Source: RGIG9115 sp045648165 (GTDB taxonomy: Bacteria; Bacillota; Clostridia; UBA1381). From it: a stretch of 64,000 nt of DNA. Of the stretch, positions 25,785 to 33,321 are shown piece after piece (the first letter of the stretch is position 1; each line of letters starts with the position of its first letter). Under the pieces are notes generated by a model. The model saw only the letters and a list, made by a program, of their open reading frames with translations, did no database searches and was not told the origin of the DNA. The translations under genes and the position numbers were made by a program. The stretch spans positions 5,920 through 69,919 of the forward strand of contig JAZRNL010000037.1 in NCBI GenBank assembly GCA_045648165.1, in the 5' to 3' direction.

Positions 25785-26396
25785 TTATTTTATTTCTGAA
25801 AGTCCGGGGCATAAGTGTGGCAAAAGTTTATGAATTTGCTTTCTTGAACGGTAAAGTGTTGCCATGCTCATCCCGATTTCAAGAGCAGTGTATTCTCCGT
25901 ATACCCTTTCGTCTATGTATAACGCCTTAAAAGTTTCAGAAAGGCTTGGTTTTTTAAGGGCATTTATTTTTGCCTGAAGCACTTTTTTAGATAAACTATC
26001 CATTTCAAGAATAAGCTTATCAGTGTAAATTCCTGTACGAAAGCCTGACTTCTGCATGCAACCGCAGTCGGAGTGTTTAAAAACAAGGGTTTTGCGGCAC
26101 CTTGTAAATGTACTTCCGCATATTTTGCATTTGCAAAGATATATTTTTTCCGACAGGTCTCTCTCGGGAGTAAGGTCTTTTAAAATTTTACAGTTGTTTA
26201 TTTCATACAGTCTCGGTTCGTTGTTTATATCTATGCTTGTCATTATATCCTGTTCCCTCCATATTTTAAAAAAATCCGTTAATACTTTTTCTTGCCCGTT
26301 GCCGGAACTGTATTTATATTCATCAGCTCCATAATTACCGGTTCTTTGTCTTTCGCATGCGGCTTCGGCCACAGAACTGATATTGTTGTAAAGCAT
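25785..26396 (-). CDS. Zinc-finger/HTH protein divergent from a repressor (hypothetical)
   Basis: 203 aa with no recognised family. Residues 86-117 contain six cysteines and a histidine in a CKCKICG...CRK...HSDCGC arrangement, suggesting one zinc-binding module. The C-terminal 60 residues (KPSLSETFKALYIDERVYGEY and EIGMSMATLYRSRKQIHKLL) look like a helix-turn-helix similar to sigma-like or phage regulators. TGGAGG precedes the ATG. It shares a control region with the LexA/CI-like repressor at 26623, which probably represses it. The layout recalls the early lysogeny switch of a prophage, but no phage structural genes are here. Confidence 0.65.
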   Translation of the reverse strand: MLYNNISSVAEAACERQRTGNYGADEYKYSSGNGQEKVLTDFFKIWREQDIMTSIDINNEPRLYEINNCKILKDLTPERDLSEKIYLCKCKICGSTFTRCRKTLVFKHSDCGCMQKSGFRTGIYTDKLILEMDSLSKKVLQAKINALKKPSLSETFKALYIDERVYGEYTALEIGMSMATLYRSRKQIHKLLPHLCPGLSEIK

Positions 26397-26417
26397 AATA
26401 CCTCCATCTCAGATAAT

Positions 26418-26455
26418 GTAATTTGTGGCAGATAAAATTACGTATTATGTAATTT
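26418..26455. promoter_or_regulatory. Operator-like inverted repeats GTAATTT/AAATTAC
   Basis: Half-sites GTAATTT (26418-26424), AAATTAC (26435-26441) and GTAATTT (26449-26455) form two overlapping inverted repeats spaced 10 and 7 bases. A further GTAATTT is at 26503-26509, between the divergent promoters. They cover the transcription start of the minus-strand gene and are the likely binding sites of the repressor encoded at 26623. Confidence 0.65.
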
Positions 26456-26463
26456 ATGGATAC

Positions 26464-26492
26464 ATAATACCATAATTTATCATAAATGTCAA
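26464..26492 (-). promoter_or_regulatory. Promoter for the zinc-finger gene
   Basis: On the minus strand, TTGACA (26492-26487), 17 bases, TATTAT (26469-26464). The downstream operator repeats overlap the start region. Confidence 0.82.
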
Positions 26493-26520
26493 TACATTTT
26501 TCGTAATTTTTGAAAAACTA

Positions 26521-26549
26521 TTGCATTTTATGTAATAACGTGTTATAAT
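26521..26549 (+). promoter_or_regulatory. Promoter for the S24 repressor
   Basis: TTGCAT (26521-26526), 17 bases, TATAAT (26544-26549). It diverges from the promoter at 26464-26492, with 28 bases between the two -35 boxes. Confidence 0.75.
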
Positions 26550-26622
26550 ATGGGAGAATAAGAAAATTACTGTCGATTTACGCTGCAAATAATGTTGAAA
26601 TAACTGAAAGGATTGGAAAAAT

Positions 26623-27246
26623 ATGGAAGAAATTAAAAAAAATACTCGCCTGAAACAACTGAGGCAGAACAAAAAACTTACACTTTCTGCGTTATCAGAA
26701 ATGGTGGGTGTAAGTGATGCCACACTTCAGAGATATGAAAGCGGACAGATACAAAGTATAAAAAAGCCTATCCTTGAAAAGCTTGCAGAAATTTTTGGGT
26801 GCACCCAGGCATATATTATGGGGTGGGGGGATGAAAGCACCGACAACATTTTTGTTCCATCACTCAAGAAGCTGCCTGTTTTGGGAGAGATATCCTGCGG
26901 TCAGCCTGTTTTCTGCCATGAAGGAAATGAGGATGAGGCAGTTATAGTGGCAGACTCAAAGGCGGATTTTTGCCTTGTTGCCAAGGGCGACAGTATGACG
27001 GGGGTTCGCATTTATGAGGGTGACATTGTTTTCATAAAAGAGCAGGATGATGTGGAAAACGGGGAGATTGCTGCAGTGATTATAGACGATGAGGCAACTC
27101 TTAAGAGGGTGTTTAAAAAAGGCGGGGTTATAACACTTATGTCTGAAAATCCGAAATATGATCCATTGGTTTATACTCCCGATGAATTTACAAGAATAAG
27201 AATTCTCGGAAAAGCAGTTGGTATGCAGACAAATAATTTATTGTAA
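26623..27246 (+). CDS. XRE-family repressor with S24 self-cleavage domain (LexA/CI-like)
   Basis: 207 aa. The Cro/CI helix-turn-helix is at residues 8-63 (RLKQLRQNKKLTLSALSEMV, SDATLQRYESG). The S24 peptidase domain has a scissile Cys92-Gly93 bond in GEISCGQPVF, nucleophile Ser124 in AKGDSM and general base Lys161 in ATLKRVF. Such repressors bind operators as dimers and cleave themselves when RecA filaments form, so induction by DNA damage is predicted. It is probably autoregulated through the GTAATTT sites upstream. hemW follows after 19 bases and may be read from the same promoter. It could be a phage-derived repressor co-opted by the host. Confidence 0.93.
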   Translation: MEEIKKNTRLKQLRQNKKLTLSALSEMVGVSDATLQRYESGQIQSIKKPILEKLAEIFGCTQAYIMGWGDESTDNIFVPSLKKLPVLGEISCGQPVFCHEGNEDEAVIVADSKADFCLVAKGDSMTGVRIYEGDIVFIKEQDDVENGEIAAVIIDDEATLKRVFKKGGVITLMSENPKYDPLVYTPDEFTRIRILGKAVGMQTNNLL

Positions 27247-27265
27247 ATTAAGAAAGATATTAATA

Positions 27266-28372
27266 ATGAAGAATTCAGGACTATATATTCATATACCTTT
27301 TTGTGTAAAGAAGTGTTTATACTGCGATTTTCCATCATATGCAAAATGTGATTTGTATTTTGAAAAATATATTGAAGCACTTCTTGAAGAAGCAGAAAAG
27401 TACAGAGGCGTAAGGGTAGACACTGTTTTTATCGGAGGTGGCACTCCCACTGTGCTTCCGCCCTTTCTTTTAGAAAAGCTTCTTTCGGGAATAAATAAGT
27501 GCTTTTCGATTTCATCTGATGCTGAATTTTCTGCAGAGGCAAACCCGGGCACTGTGACCGCAGAAAAACTGAAAGCCTTGAAAGTGGGGGGAGTAAACCG
27601 TATAAGCGTGGGTGTGCAGTCTTTGTGCGATAGAGAACTTGAAGCCCTTGGGCGTATTCACAACGGCAAAACCGCTCTTGAAACTTTAGAGATTACAAAA
27701 AAGTATTTTAATAATGTAAATGCAGATGTTATGATGTCGATTCCCTATCAGACAGAAAGAAGTCTTATGAAAACCCTTATATCTTTGGTAGAGACCGGAG
27801 TAAGTCATATGTCTTGCTACAGCCTTATTGTAGAAGAAGGAACACCGTTTTTTGAGATGTATGAAAGAGGTGAGTTGAAGCTTCCTTCGGAGGATGATGA
27901 TAGGGAGATGTTTTCAAAGCTTTGTACTTTTCTTAAGAAAAAAGGATTCGATAGATACGAAATTTCAAATTTTGCAAAGCCCGGGAAAGAGTCCCGTCAC
28001 AATCTTAAATATTGGAATACTGAGGATTATATAGGAATAGGTGCAGGTGCCCATTCCTGTATGGATGGGAAAAGGTTTTATAATACTTCGGATATAAAAA
28101 AATATATATATGCACCCGGTGTGCCGGAGGAAGTTACTGCTTTATCTGACGACGAACGCATGGCAGAATACGTAATGATGGCACTTCGCACTGCAAAAGG
28201 AGTAAGCTTTGAAGAATTCAAAAGCCGATTCTGCAAAGACTTCAAAGAAATATATTCATTCCGGATTTCAAAGTTTGCAGGAACGGATTTTGTGAAAATC
28301 ACAGACAAGACTTTCGCATTAACCGATAAGGGTTTTGATGTAAGCAACGCAATAATGTGCGAATTTCTGTGA
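27266..28372 (+). CDS. hemW: Radical SAM heme chaperone HemW
   Basis: 368 aa. The radical SAM cluster motif CVKKCLYC is at residues 13-20 (Cx3Cx2C). FIGGGTPTVLP, NPGTV and GVQSLCDRELEALGRIHNG follow the HemW/HemN-like pattern. The C-terminal HemW domain begins with YEISNFAKPG. HemW delivers heme to acceptor proteins and lacks coproporphyrinogen oxidase activity; older annotation as HemN is usually wrong. Start 27266 follows AAGAAAG and places the iron-sulfur motif at the usual position. It is read downstream of the S24 repressor. Confidence 0.94.
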   Translation: MKNSGLYIHIPFCVKKCLYCDFPSYAKCDLYFEKYIEALLEEAEKYRGVRVDTVFIGGGTPTVLPPFLLEKLLSGINKCFSISSDAEFSAEANPGTVTAEKLKALKVGGVNRISVGVQSLCDRELEALGRIHNGKTALETLEITKKYFNNVNADVMMSIPYQTERSLMKTLISLVETGVSHMSCYSLIVEEGTPFFEMYERGELKLPSEDDDREMFSKLCTFLKKKGFDRYEISNFAKPGKESRHNLKYWNTEDYIGIGAGAHSCMDGKRFYNTSDIKKYIYAPGVPEEVTALSDDERMAEYVMMALRTAKGVSFEEFKSRFCKDFKEIYSFRISKFAGTDFVKITDKTFALTDKGFDVSNAIMCEFL

Positions 28373-28431
28373 TGGATTTTAGTATATCGTTGTACAAGCA
28401 ACACATATTGGTGTAGGAAGAAGGATTTTAT

Positions 28432-29118
28432 ATGTATAAATATTTATTGTGGGATATAGACGGAACAGTGTTGGATTTTTTTGCATCAGAGGCGTATGCG
28501 ATAAGGGTATTGTTCGAAAAGTATAATCTTGGTGAATGTAGTGACGAAATGCTGAAACTGTATTCAGGAATAAATTCAAAATACTGGCAGAGGCTTGAAA
28601 GAGGCGAACTTACCAAATCGGAAATTTTAATTGGTAGATTCAGGGACTTTTTTGGAATAATCGGTGCAGATATATCCATAGCGGAAAGCTTTAACCGAGA
28701 CTATCAGATAACACTGGGGGACTATATTGAGTTTGTTGATAAGGCTGAAGAGACACTTCTTTCTCAAAAAGGGAAATATACCCTTGCGGCAGTTACTAAC
28801 GGAACCAAAATTGCCCAGGAAAAGAAACTGCGTCTTTCGGGGCTTGATAAGATTTTTGATGCAATTTTCATATCAGAAAATGTTGGTGCAGAAAAACCCT
28901 CAAAGGAATACTTTGACTATGTTTTTAAACACCTTGGGATAACCAATAAAAATGAGGTGCTCATAATAGGGGATTCCCTTACCAGTGATATGAGGGGCGG
29001 GTTGAACGCCGGAATTGACACTTGTTGGTTTAATCCGAAGCATAATCTCAATACTTTGGGTATTTCTGTTACTTATGAAATTGATGATATTGGCAAACTG
29101 GCTAATATTTGCGCATAA
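28432..29118 (+). CDS. HAD-superfamily hydrolase, YjjG/YfnB-like nucleotidase
   Basis: 228 aa. Motif I DIDGTVLDF at residues 8-16 has nucleophile Asp8. Motif II is AAVTNGT, motif III the Lys of AEKPSKEYF, and motif IV GDSLTSDMRGG. The helical cap of about 70 residues after motif I fits the HAD-2/YjjG type, which removes phosphate from non-canonical pyrimidine nucleotides. GAAGGA precedes the ATG. It is in an apparent run of same-strand genes from hemW to the GT14 gene. The substrate is inferred from the family. Confidence 0.9.
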   Translation: MYKYLLWDIDGTVLDFFASEAYAIRVLFEKYNLGECSDEMLKLYSGINSKYWQRLERGELTKSEILIGRFRDFFGIIGADISIAESFNRDYQITLGDYIEFVDKAEETLLSQKGKYTLAAVTNGTKIAQEKKLRLSGLDKIFDAIFISENVGAEKPSKEYFDYVFKHLGITNKNEVLIIGDSLTSDMRGGLNAGIDTCWFNPKHNLNTLGISVTYEIDDIGKLANICA

Positions 29119-29160
29119 GATTAATATAGTTATTTAAGGTTAATAAATGGAGATGTTTGT

Positions 29161-29694
29161 ATGAATGCAATTGTTGTTTACAGAACAAAATACGGTTCAA
29201 CTAAAAATTATGCTGATTGGATAGGCGAAGAACTTAATTGTAAAGTGGTGGATGCAGGGGAAATTACCATAAATGAACTTGAAAAATATGATACCATAAT
29301 ATATGGAGGAGGCCTTTATGCAGAGGTTATAAACGGTGTGAGTCTTATTACTAAAAATATTGATAAGCTGAAGAAAAAGAGAATTGCAGTGTATACGACG
29401 GGGATTACGCCTCTTGATTGTCGGGAGTATTATGATAAGCTTGTTGTTGAAAAGAACTTCAGAAGCGGAATCCCTGATTGTGTTAAAATTTTCAATTTCA
29501 CCGGGAAAATGGTTATGGATGAGCTTAGCATTGTTCACAGAACGTCGCTTAAAACTTTAAAGAAGATTATGTTATCAAAAAAAGAACCGACGGAAATGGA
29601 AAAGCTTTTGATAGAGCTTTGCGATGCAGATGGAGATTTCAGCGACCGTTCTCAGATTAACGATTTAGTATCATATGCAGTATCTGAGGAATAA
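29161..29694 (+). CDS. Flavodoxin-domain protein
   Basis: 177 aa. VYRTKYGSTKNYADWI at the N-terminus is an FMN phosphate-binding loop, and YDTIIYGGGLYAEVI is the second flavin-contact region. The body resembles HemG-type or clostridial flavodoxin-like proteins, with a C-terminal helical extension of about 50 residues. It is likely a cytoplasmic electron carrier or FMN-dependent oxidoreductase component. TGGAGATG precedes the ATG. The neighbouring HemW gene hints at a heme/redox link but does not prove it. Confidence 0.85.
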   Translation: MNAIVVYRTKYGSTKNYADWIGEELNCKVVDAGEITINELEKYDTIIYGGGLYAEVINGVSLITKNIDKLKKKRIAVYTTGITPLDCREYYDKLVVEKNFRSGIPDCVKIFNFTGKMVMDELSIVHRTSLKTLKKIMLSKKEPTEMEKLLIELCDADGDFSDRSQINDLVSYAVSEE

Positions 29695-29767
29695 ACAGGC
29701 TGATAAGACAACAGTTTCATTGACGAACGAATAACTGTGAAAAACAAAAGAAGTGAGGGAAATTTTT

Positions 29768-30685
29768 ATGAAAATTGCATTTCTTGTACTTGCCCACAAA
29801 AATCAGGAACAGTTAAACCGGCTGGTCAGAGCGCTTTCATCGGAGCGCTCGGATGTATTTATCCATCTTGATAAAAAATGCTCATTCGGTCCTGAAGCTG
29901 TAACTGAAAAGGCAGTTTTTACTGAAAAGAGGTTTGATATAGGTCTTTACGAGTTTGCTATGGTACAAGCAGAGCTTGAACTTATAAAAACCGCGAAAAA
30001 GTATGGTGACTACGGTTATTTTGTAATTATCAGTGCCCAGTGTATGCCTATTAAAAGAATAGATGAAATCTGCGCTTTTTTTGAAGAAAGATATCCTGAA
30101 CCCTTTATTGAAATAGTATCACAAAAGCCTGACAACTATGTGGGTATAAACTATAGAAGGGTATACATAAACAAGCGCTTTATTATGAAATCCTATGGTT
30201 TCCTTAAAAAGCACTTCAGTTATAAAACATTCAGGCTTTTGAGATACATACCGGGTGGGATTGCAAGAGTAAATTCAGCTTTGAAGGAACTTTTTGTAAA
30301 AAGCCCCAAAAAGAGGCTTGAGAGAATGGGCATAACTGGTTATTGTGGTTCCCAGTGGTGGGCACTATCCGACAAGGTTATAGATGAGGTATACAGATTT
30401 GGCGAAAACGAAAGCTTTTGCAGAGCAATAAGTGATGTATATAGTTGTGACGAGAGCTTTTTTCAAACAACTATTATGGCAACCTCTGCAAGAGAGCTTG
30501 TTGTGCTTAACGAAAACGGCGACTTCAAAAACAGTTTGTGGTTTTATGATTTTGTTGATGGTTCGCATCCCAGATTTCTTACAAGCAAGGATTTTAATGC
30601 CATAAAATCAACAGAAAAATTGTTTGCACGGAAGCTTGATATGGATGTTGATAAAGAAATTTTTGATTTAATTGAAAATGTTTAA
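29768..30685 (+). CDS. GT14 'Branch' family beta-glycosyltransferase
   Basis: 305 aa. KIAFLVLAHKNQEQL at the start, FIHLDKK, and GSQWWALSDKVID near residue 195 are characteristic of core-2/I-branching beta-1,6-N-acetylglucosaminyltransferase-like bacterial proteins. The C-terminal CDESFFQTTIMATS matches the acceptor side. The enzyme would add GlcNAc or xylose branches to a surface glycan in the cytoplasm. ATG 29768 is preferred over the GTG at 29753 because GAGGGA sits seven bases upstream of it. A terminator follows and the SLH/EPS locus begins 270 bases later, so it may contribute to the same surface polymers. Confidence 0.9.
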   Translation: MKIAFLVLAHKNQEQLNRLVRALSSERSDVFIHLDKKCSFGPEAVTEKAVFTEKRFDIGLYEFAMVQAELELIKTAKKYGDYGYFVIISAQCMPIKRIDEICAFFEERYPEPFIEIVSQKPDNYVGINYRRVYINKRFIMKSYGFLKKHFSYKTFRLLRYIPGGIARVNSALKELFVKSPKKRLERMGITGYCGSQWWALSDKVIDEVYRFGENESFCRAISDVYSCDESFFQTTIMATSARELVVLNENGDFKNSLWFYDFVDGSHPRFLTSKDFNAIKSTEKLFARKLDMDVDKEIFDLIENV

Positions 30686-30691
30686 TAGAAT

Positions 30692-30724
30692 AAGGGCGGT
30701 TTCCACTGATAAAACCGCCCTTTG
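30692..30724 (+). terminator. Terminator after the GT14 gene
   Basis: AAGGGCGGTTT (30692-30702) pairs with AAACCGCCCTT (30712-30722). The T-tract is short. Confidence 0.78.
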
Positions 30725-30764
30725 CACAAGATAGAAAAAATTTTTAAAAAGTTTAAAAAAAAGG

Positions 30765-30793
30765 TTGACAAAACAAAAAATATACAGTATAAT
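30765..30793 (+). promoter_or_regulatory. Consensus sigma-A promoter of the riboswitch transcript
   Basis: TTGACA (30765-30770), 17 bases, TATAAT (30788-30793). Transcription would start near 30800, just before the c-di-GMP aptamer. Confidence 0.92.
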
Positions 30794-30807
30794 ATTGGTA
30801 GATTATA

Positions 30808-30890
30808 AATATTTCGGCAAACTGTGAGAAATCACAGGACGCAAAGCCGTGAGCCTAAAACCGTATTCCGGTAATGGTTGTCTGGTTGCA
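30808..30890 (+). promoter_or_regulatory. Cyclic-di-GMP-I (GEMM-I) riboswitch
   Basis: The aptamer shows the GEMM-I landmarks in order: GGCAAAC, a hairpin CTGTGA-GAAA-TCACAG with the GNRA tetraloop (30822-30837), GGACGCAAAGCC, the receptor helix GCCTAAAACCG and ATTCCGGTAATGG. These bind c-di-GMP, and the tetraloop docks on its receptor. A terminator hairpin begins at 30885 and overlaps the 3' edge of the aptamer, so ligand binding and termination may be mutually exclusive; the direction (ON or OFF) is not certain. It controls the SLH protein gene at 30957. Confidence 0.93.
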
Positions 30891-30924
30891 ATTTTCGCTT
30901 TATAGAAAATTTGCAACTTTTTTT
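30885..30924 (+). terminator. Riboswitch expression-platform terminator
   Basis: GTTGCAATTTTC (30885-30896) pairs with GAAAATTTGCAAC (30905-30917), one bulged A, then seven T. The 3' arm TTTGCAACTTTT (30910-30921) can instead pair with AAAAGTTGCAAA (30931-30942), next to the AAGGAGG ribosome site, giving a second hairpin exclusive with the terminator. Confidence 0.85.
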
Positions 30925-30956
30925 GTTTTTAAAAGTTGCAAAAGGAGGAATTTGAT

Positions 30957-32336
30957 ATGAAAAAATTATTATCAGGAATATTAGCAGTGTTTATGCTTAT
31001 AACTGCTACGTCAGCTATGGCGGCTCCCGGTAAGAAGCCTTTCACACCGCCCAGTCAGGCAAATAAGCACAATACAGAGGTTGGTTTTTATGTAAGCTTC
31101 ACAGGAATTCAGTTTGATGAGGCAGGTAACATTGAAACCCGTGATAAGAGCTATTTTTCAGACCGTGTGGGAAAGACAGAATTAAAAGAAAAGCAAAACG
31201 AGAATTTTGCAATCGCATTAGGCGGAGACATAACGGAAGAAGATATTCTTGCGTATGTTAAAGTCGTACCTGTTGATGATGATGTTTTTGCTTTGCTTGT
31301 TAAGGAATTTGAAAATTCTGAAAGTAAGCTTAAAACAAGCGAAGGCAATGACATAGCTTGGTCAGATTTGAATGGCGAAGAATATGAAATTGAATGGTAT
31401 GTTCTTAAGAAAGAAAATGATCATTGGCATATTGACGGAAGAATTCACAAAATCGGAAGCGATGAAGAAATTATTATCGTTCCGCCTCCCGGAGAGGAAG
31501 AGATAATTACACCCCCCGCAGAAGAAGAGGAAGAAATACTTCCGCCTCCTGCAGAAGAAGAGGAAGAGATAATTCCTCCTGTTGAAGAAGAAATTCCTCC
31601 CATTGTTCTTGACGGTGTTGACTATGCATATATCTTCGGATATGAACCTGATTTCGGAATTGTTGACGGTGAAGTTAAGGTACAAATTAAAATGGGTATG
31701 GACGATAAGGTAACTGTGGAGCAGGTAAGTTCAATGCTTATGAGAATGCTCGATCAGCATGGCGATACAACTGATGCTGAATACCCGATGGTTCCGGCTG
31801 TGGAAGCACATAAAGGTCAGTGGTATGAAAGAGGACTTCTTTACCTTTGCTCAAAAGGTGGATTTGACATAAATGAGACGATTGTTCTTAAGCCTATAAC
31901 AAGAGGCGAGGTTGCAAAGCTTGTTGCTTGTGCACTCGACCTTACAAAGTCAGAAGAAACACCATTTGCTGATATCGCAGACAGTGAATTTAAAAAGTAT
32001 ATTGAGATAGTTTACCATTACGGATATATGAATGGTGTGGGCGGCAATTCATTTGCTCCTGAGGCTTATATGACAAGGGCTGAGTTCTGCTCACTGTTTA
32101 ATAACATTATCGGCCGTAACGGCTATGGACTTACCGCACTTGATGAAAACGGCGAGGAATACGAAATTACTGCAGAAACATATTACTTCGTTGATATGAA
32201 TCTTTCTCATTGGGCATATGAAATCTGTCTTAAAGCTTCAAGCGCATATAACAGCGAAGGGTATGTTGACACAGAAATCAGACTTTCAAACATCAGAAAT
32301 AAGCTCGACCATTACGAAGCACAGATGTTGCACTGA
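30957..32336 (+). CDS. Secreted SLH-domain surface protein
   Basis: 459 aa. The signal peptide MKKLLSGILAVFMLITATSA (residues 1-20) ends at AMA. Residues 30-165 are a domain I do not recognise. A low-complexity Pro/Glu linker (about 177-220, repeated PPxEEEEE) follows. The C-terminal half carries SLH modules, seen in LKPITRGEVAKLVACALDL and FAPEAYMTRAEFCSLFNNI, which tether proteins to secondary wall polymers. Expression is gated by the c-di-GMP-I riboswitch upstream; this suggests an adhesin or matrix protein linked to sessile growth. AAGGAGG is seven bases before the ATG. The EPS operon follows with its own promoter. Confidence 0.92.
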   Translation: MKKLLSGILAVFMLITATSAMAAPGKKPFTPPSQANKHNTEVGFYVSFTGIQFDEAGNIETRDKSYFSDRVGKTELKEKQNENFAIALGGDITEEDILAYVKVVPVDDDVFALLVKEFENSESKLKTSEGNDIAWSDLNGEEYEIEWYVLKKENDHWHIDGRIHKIGSDEEIIIVPPPGEEEIITPPAEEEEEILPPPAEEEEEIIPPVEEEIPPIVLDGVDYAYIFGYEPDFGIVDGEVKVQIKMGMDDKVTVEQVSSMLMRMLDQHGDTTDAEYPMVPAVEAHKGQWYERGLLYLCSKGGFDINETIVLKPITRGEVAKLVACALDLTKSEETPFADIADSEFKKYIEIVYHYGYMNGVGGNSFAPEAYMTRAEFCSLFNNIIGRNGYGLTALDENGEEYEITAETYYFVDMNLSHWAYEICLKASSAYNSEGYVDTEIRLSNIRNKLDHYEAQMLH

Positions 32337-32347
32337 TTTTTGAACAG

Positions 32348-32375
32348 AAAAAGGCTTCTTTGAAGCCTTTTTTTT
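32348..32375 (+). terminator. Intrinsic terminator after the SLH gene
   Basis: AAAAAGGCTTC pairs with GAAGCCTTTTT, and the T-tract extends to 32375. Confidence 0.9.
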
Positions 32376-32387
32376 GTGTGTTTTCTA

Positions 32388-32416
32388 TTGACTTTCAACA
32401 AAGATTGATATATAAT
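32388..32416 (+). promoter_or_regulatory. Sigma-A promoter of the exopolysaccharide operon
   Basis: TTGACT (32388-32393), 17 bases, TATAAT (32411-32416). It precedes an unbroken set of plus-strand genes to 52506 with no internal terminator that I could see. Confidence 0.87.
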
Positions 32417-32489
32417 TATTCTGTATATTTGTACCTATTTTGACTCGATGAAAATATACGATTTTAGTTTCATTATAAGGAGGCTGTAT

Positions 32490-33320
32490 ATGATTAAAAT
32501 ATCTGTTATAATTCCGGCATATAATGCTGCGCATACAATATGTACAGCCATCGGTTCAGTTCTTGAGCAGAGAGGGGCAGAAACAGAGATAATTGTTGTA
32601 AACGACGGCTCTTCCGACAACCTTATAGAGGTGCTTGAGGAATATGGGGATGTTGTAAAGCTTATATCTATCCCAAACGGCGGTGTAGCAAATGCGAGGA
32701 ATGTAGGGCTCAGGTTTGTAAAAGGTGATTTTGTTATGTTTCTTGATGCTGACGACTTTTTAAAGCCCGGATGCTTTGAACACATAATAAATGAACTGAA
32801 TCAAACAAATGCAGATATTATCAGGTTTGGTTACGAAATTAATTACGGTGACGGAGCTTTTAAAAAGCCTCTTAACTATTTTAAAATACGTGAATTTATA
32901 AATAAAGATGAATTTCCTGATAAAATCTATCCTCACTACATAAACGGAATAATGCTCAACAGTATTTGTATGACATTGTTCAGAAGAGATATACTCAAAG
33001 GATTAAAGTTTCGTGTGGATATGAAAACTGCAGAAGATGCGATTTTTTCTATGCTGGCATATACAAAGGCTCAAAATGCTCTTATTCTGCCTGATGCATA
33101 CTATGTATACAATCAAACAGGAGGTTCGCTTACGGGAAGCGGATTGTCTGTGATGGAAAAATACAGATGTAATATAGAGGTTTCAAAACAAATTATAAAT
33201 TTTTTGCCTGAGTGGAAGATGAATACTGCAGTATGGTACATACGTGGGGCTATTAGACCGGCAATTCTCACTTTTGACAAGCTGAAACGTATGCGCGCCT
33301 CAATAGGAGGTGCTTTGTGA
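32490..33320 (+). CDS. GT2-family glycosyltransferase
   Basis: 276 aa, first gene of the exopolysaccharide operon. The GT-A fold begins KISVIIPAYNAAHTI, with nucleotide-binding NDGSSDN and the metal-binding motif LDADDF near residue 92. The acceptor side includes AEDAIFSMLAY. GT2 enzymes invert and use UDP- or dTDP-sugars to build repeat units on a lipid carrier at the inner membrane face; the sugar is unknown. AAGGAGG precedes the ATG at 32490, which I prefer over the upstream ATG at 32448 within the leader. The protein ends slightly short (typical 300-340). Confidence 0.93.
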   Translation: MIKISVIIPAYNAAHTICTAIGSVLEQRGAETEIIVVNDGSSDNLIEVLEEYGDVVKLISIPNGGVANARNVGLRFVKGDFVMFLDADDFLKPGCFEHIINELNQTNADIIRFGYEINYGDGAFKKPLNYFKIREFINKDEFPDKIYPHYINGIMLNSICMTLFRRDILKGLKFRVDMKTAEDAIFSMLAYTKAQNALILPDAYYVYNQTGGSLTGSGLSVMEKYRCNIEVSKQIINFLPEWKMNTAVWYIRGAIRPAILTFDKLKRMRASIGGAL

Positions 33321-33321
33321 G

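Noticed and set aside
31480..31610. Possible tandem DNA repeat or CRISPR-like array
   Set aside because: The repeats are imperfect, in frame and encode a PPxEEEEE linker; there are no spacers.
31362..31685. Minus-strand frame within the Pro/Glu linker of the SLH protein
   Set aside because: The repeated Phe/Cys/Arg pattern is simply the antisense of the repeated GAA/GAG/CCT codons.
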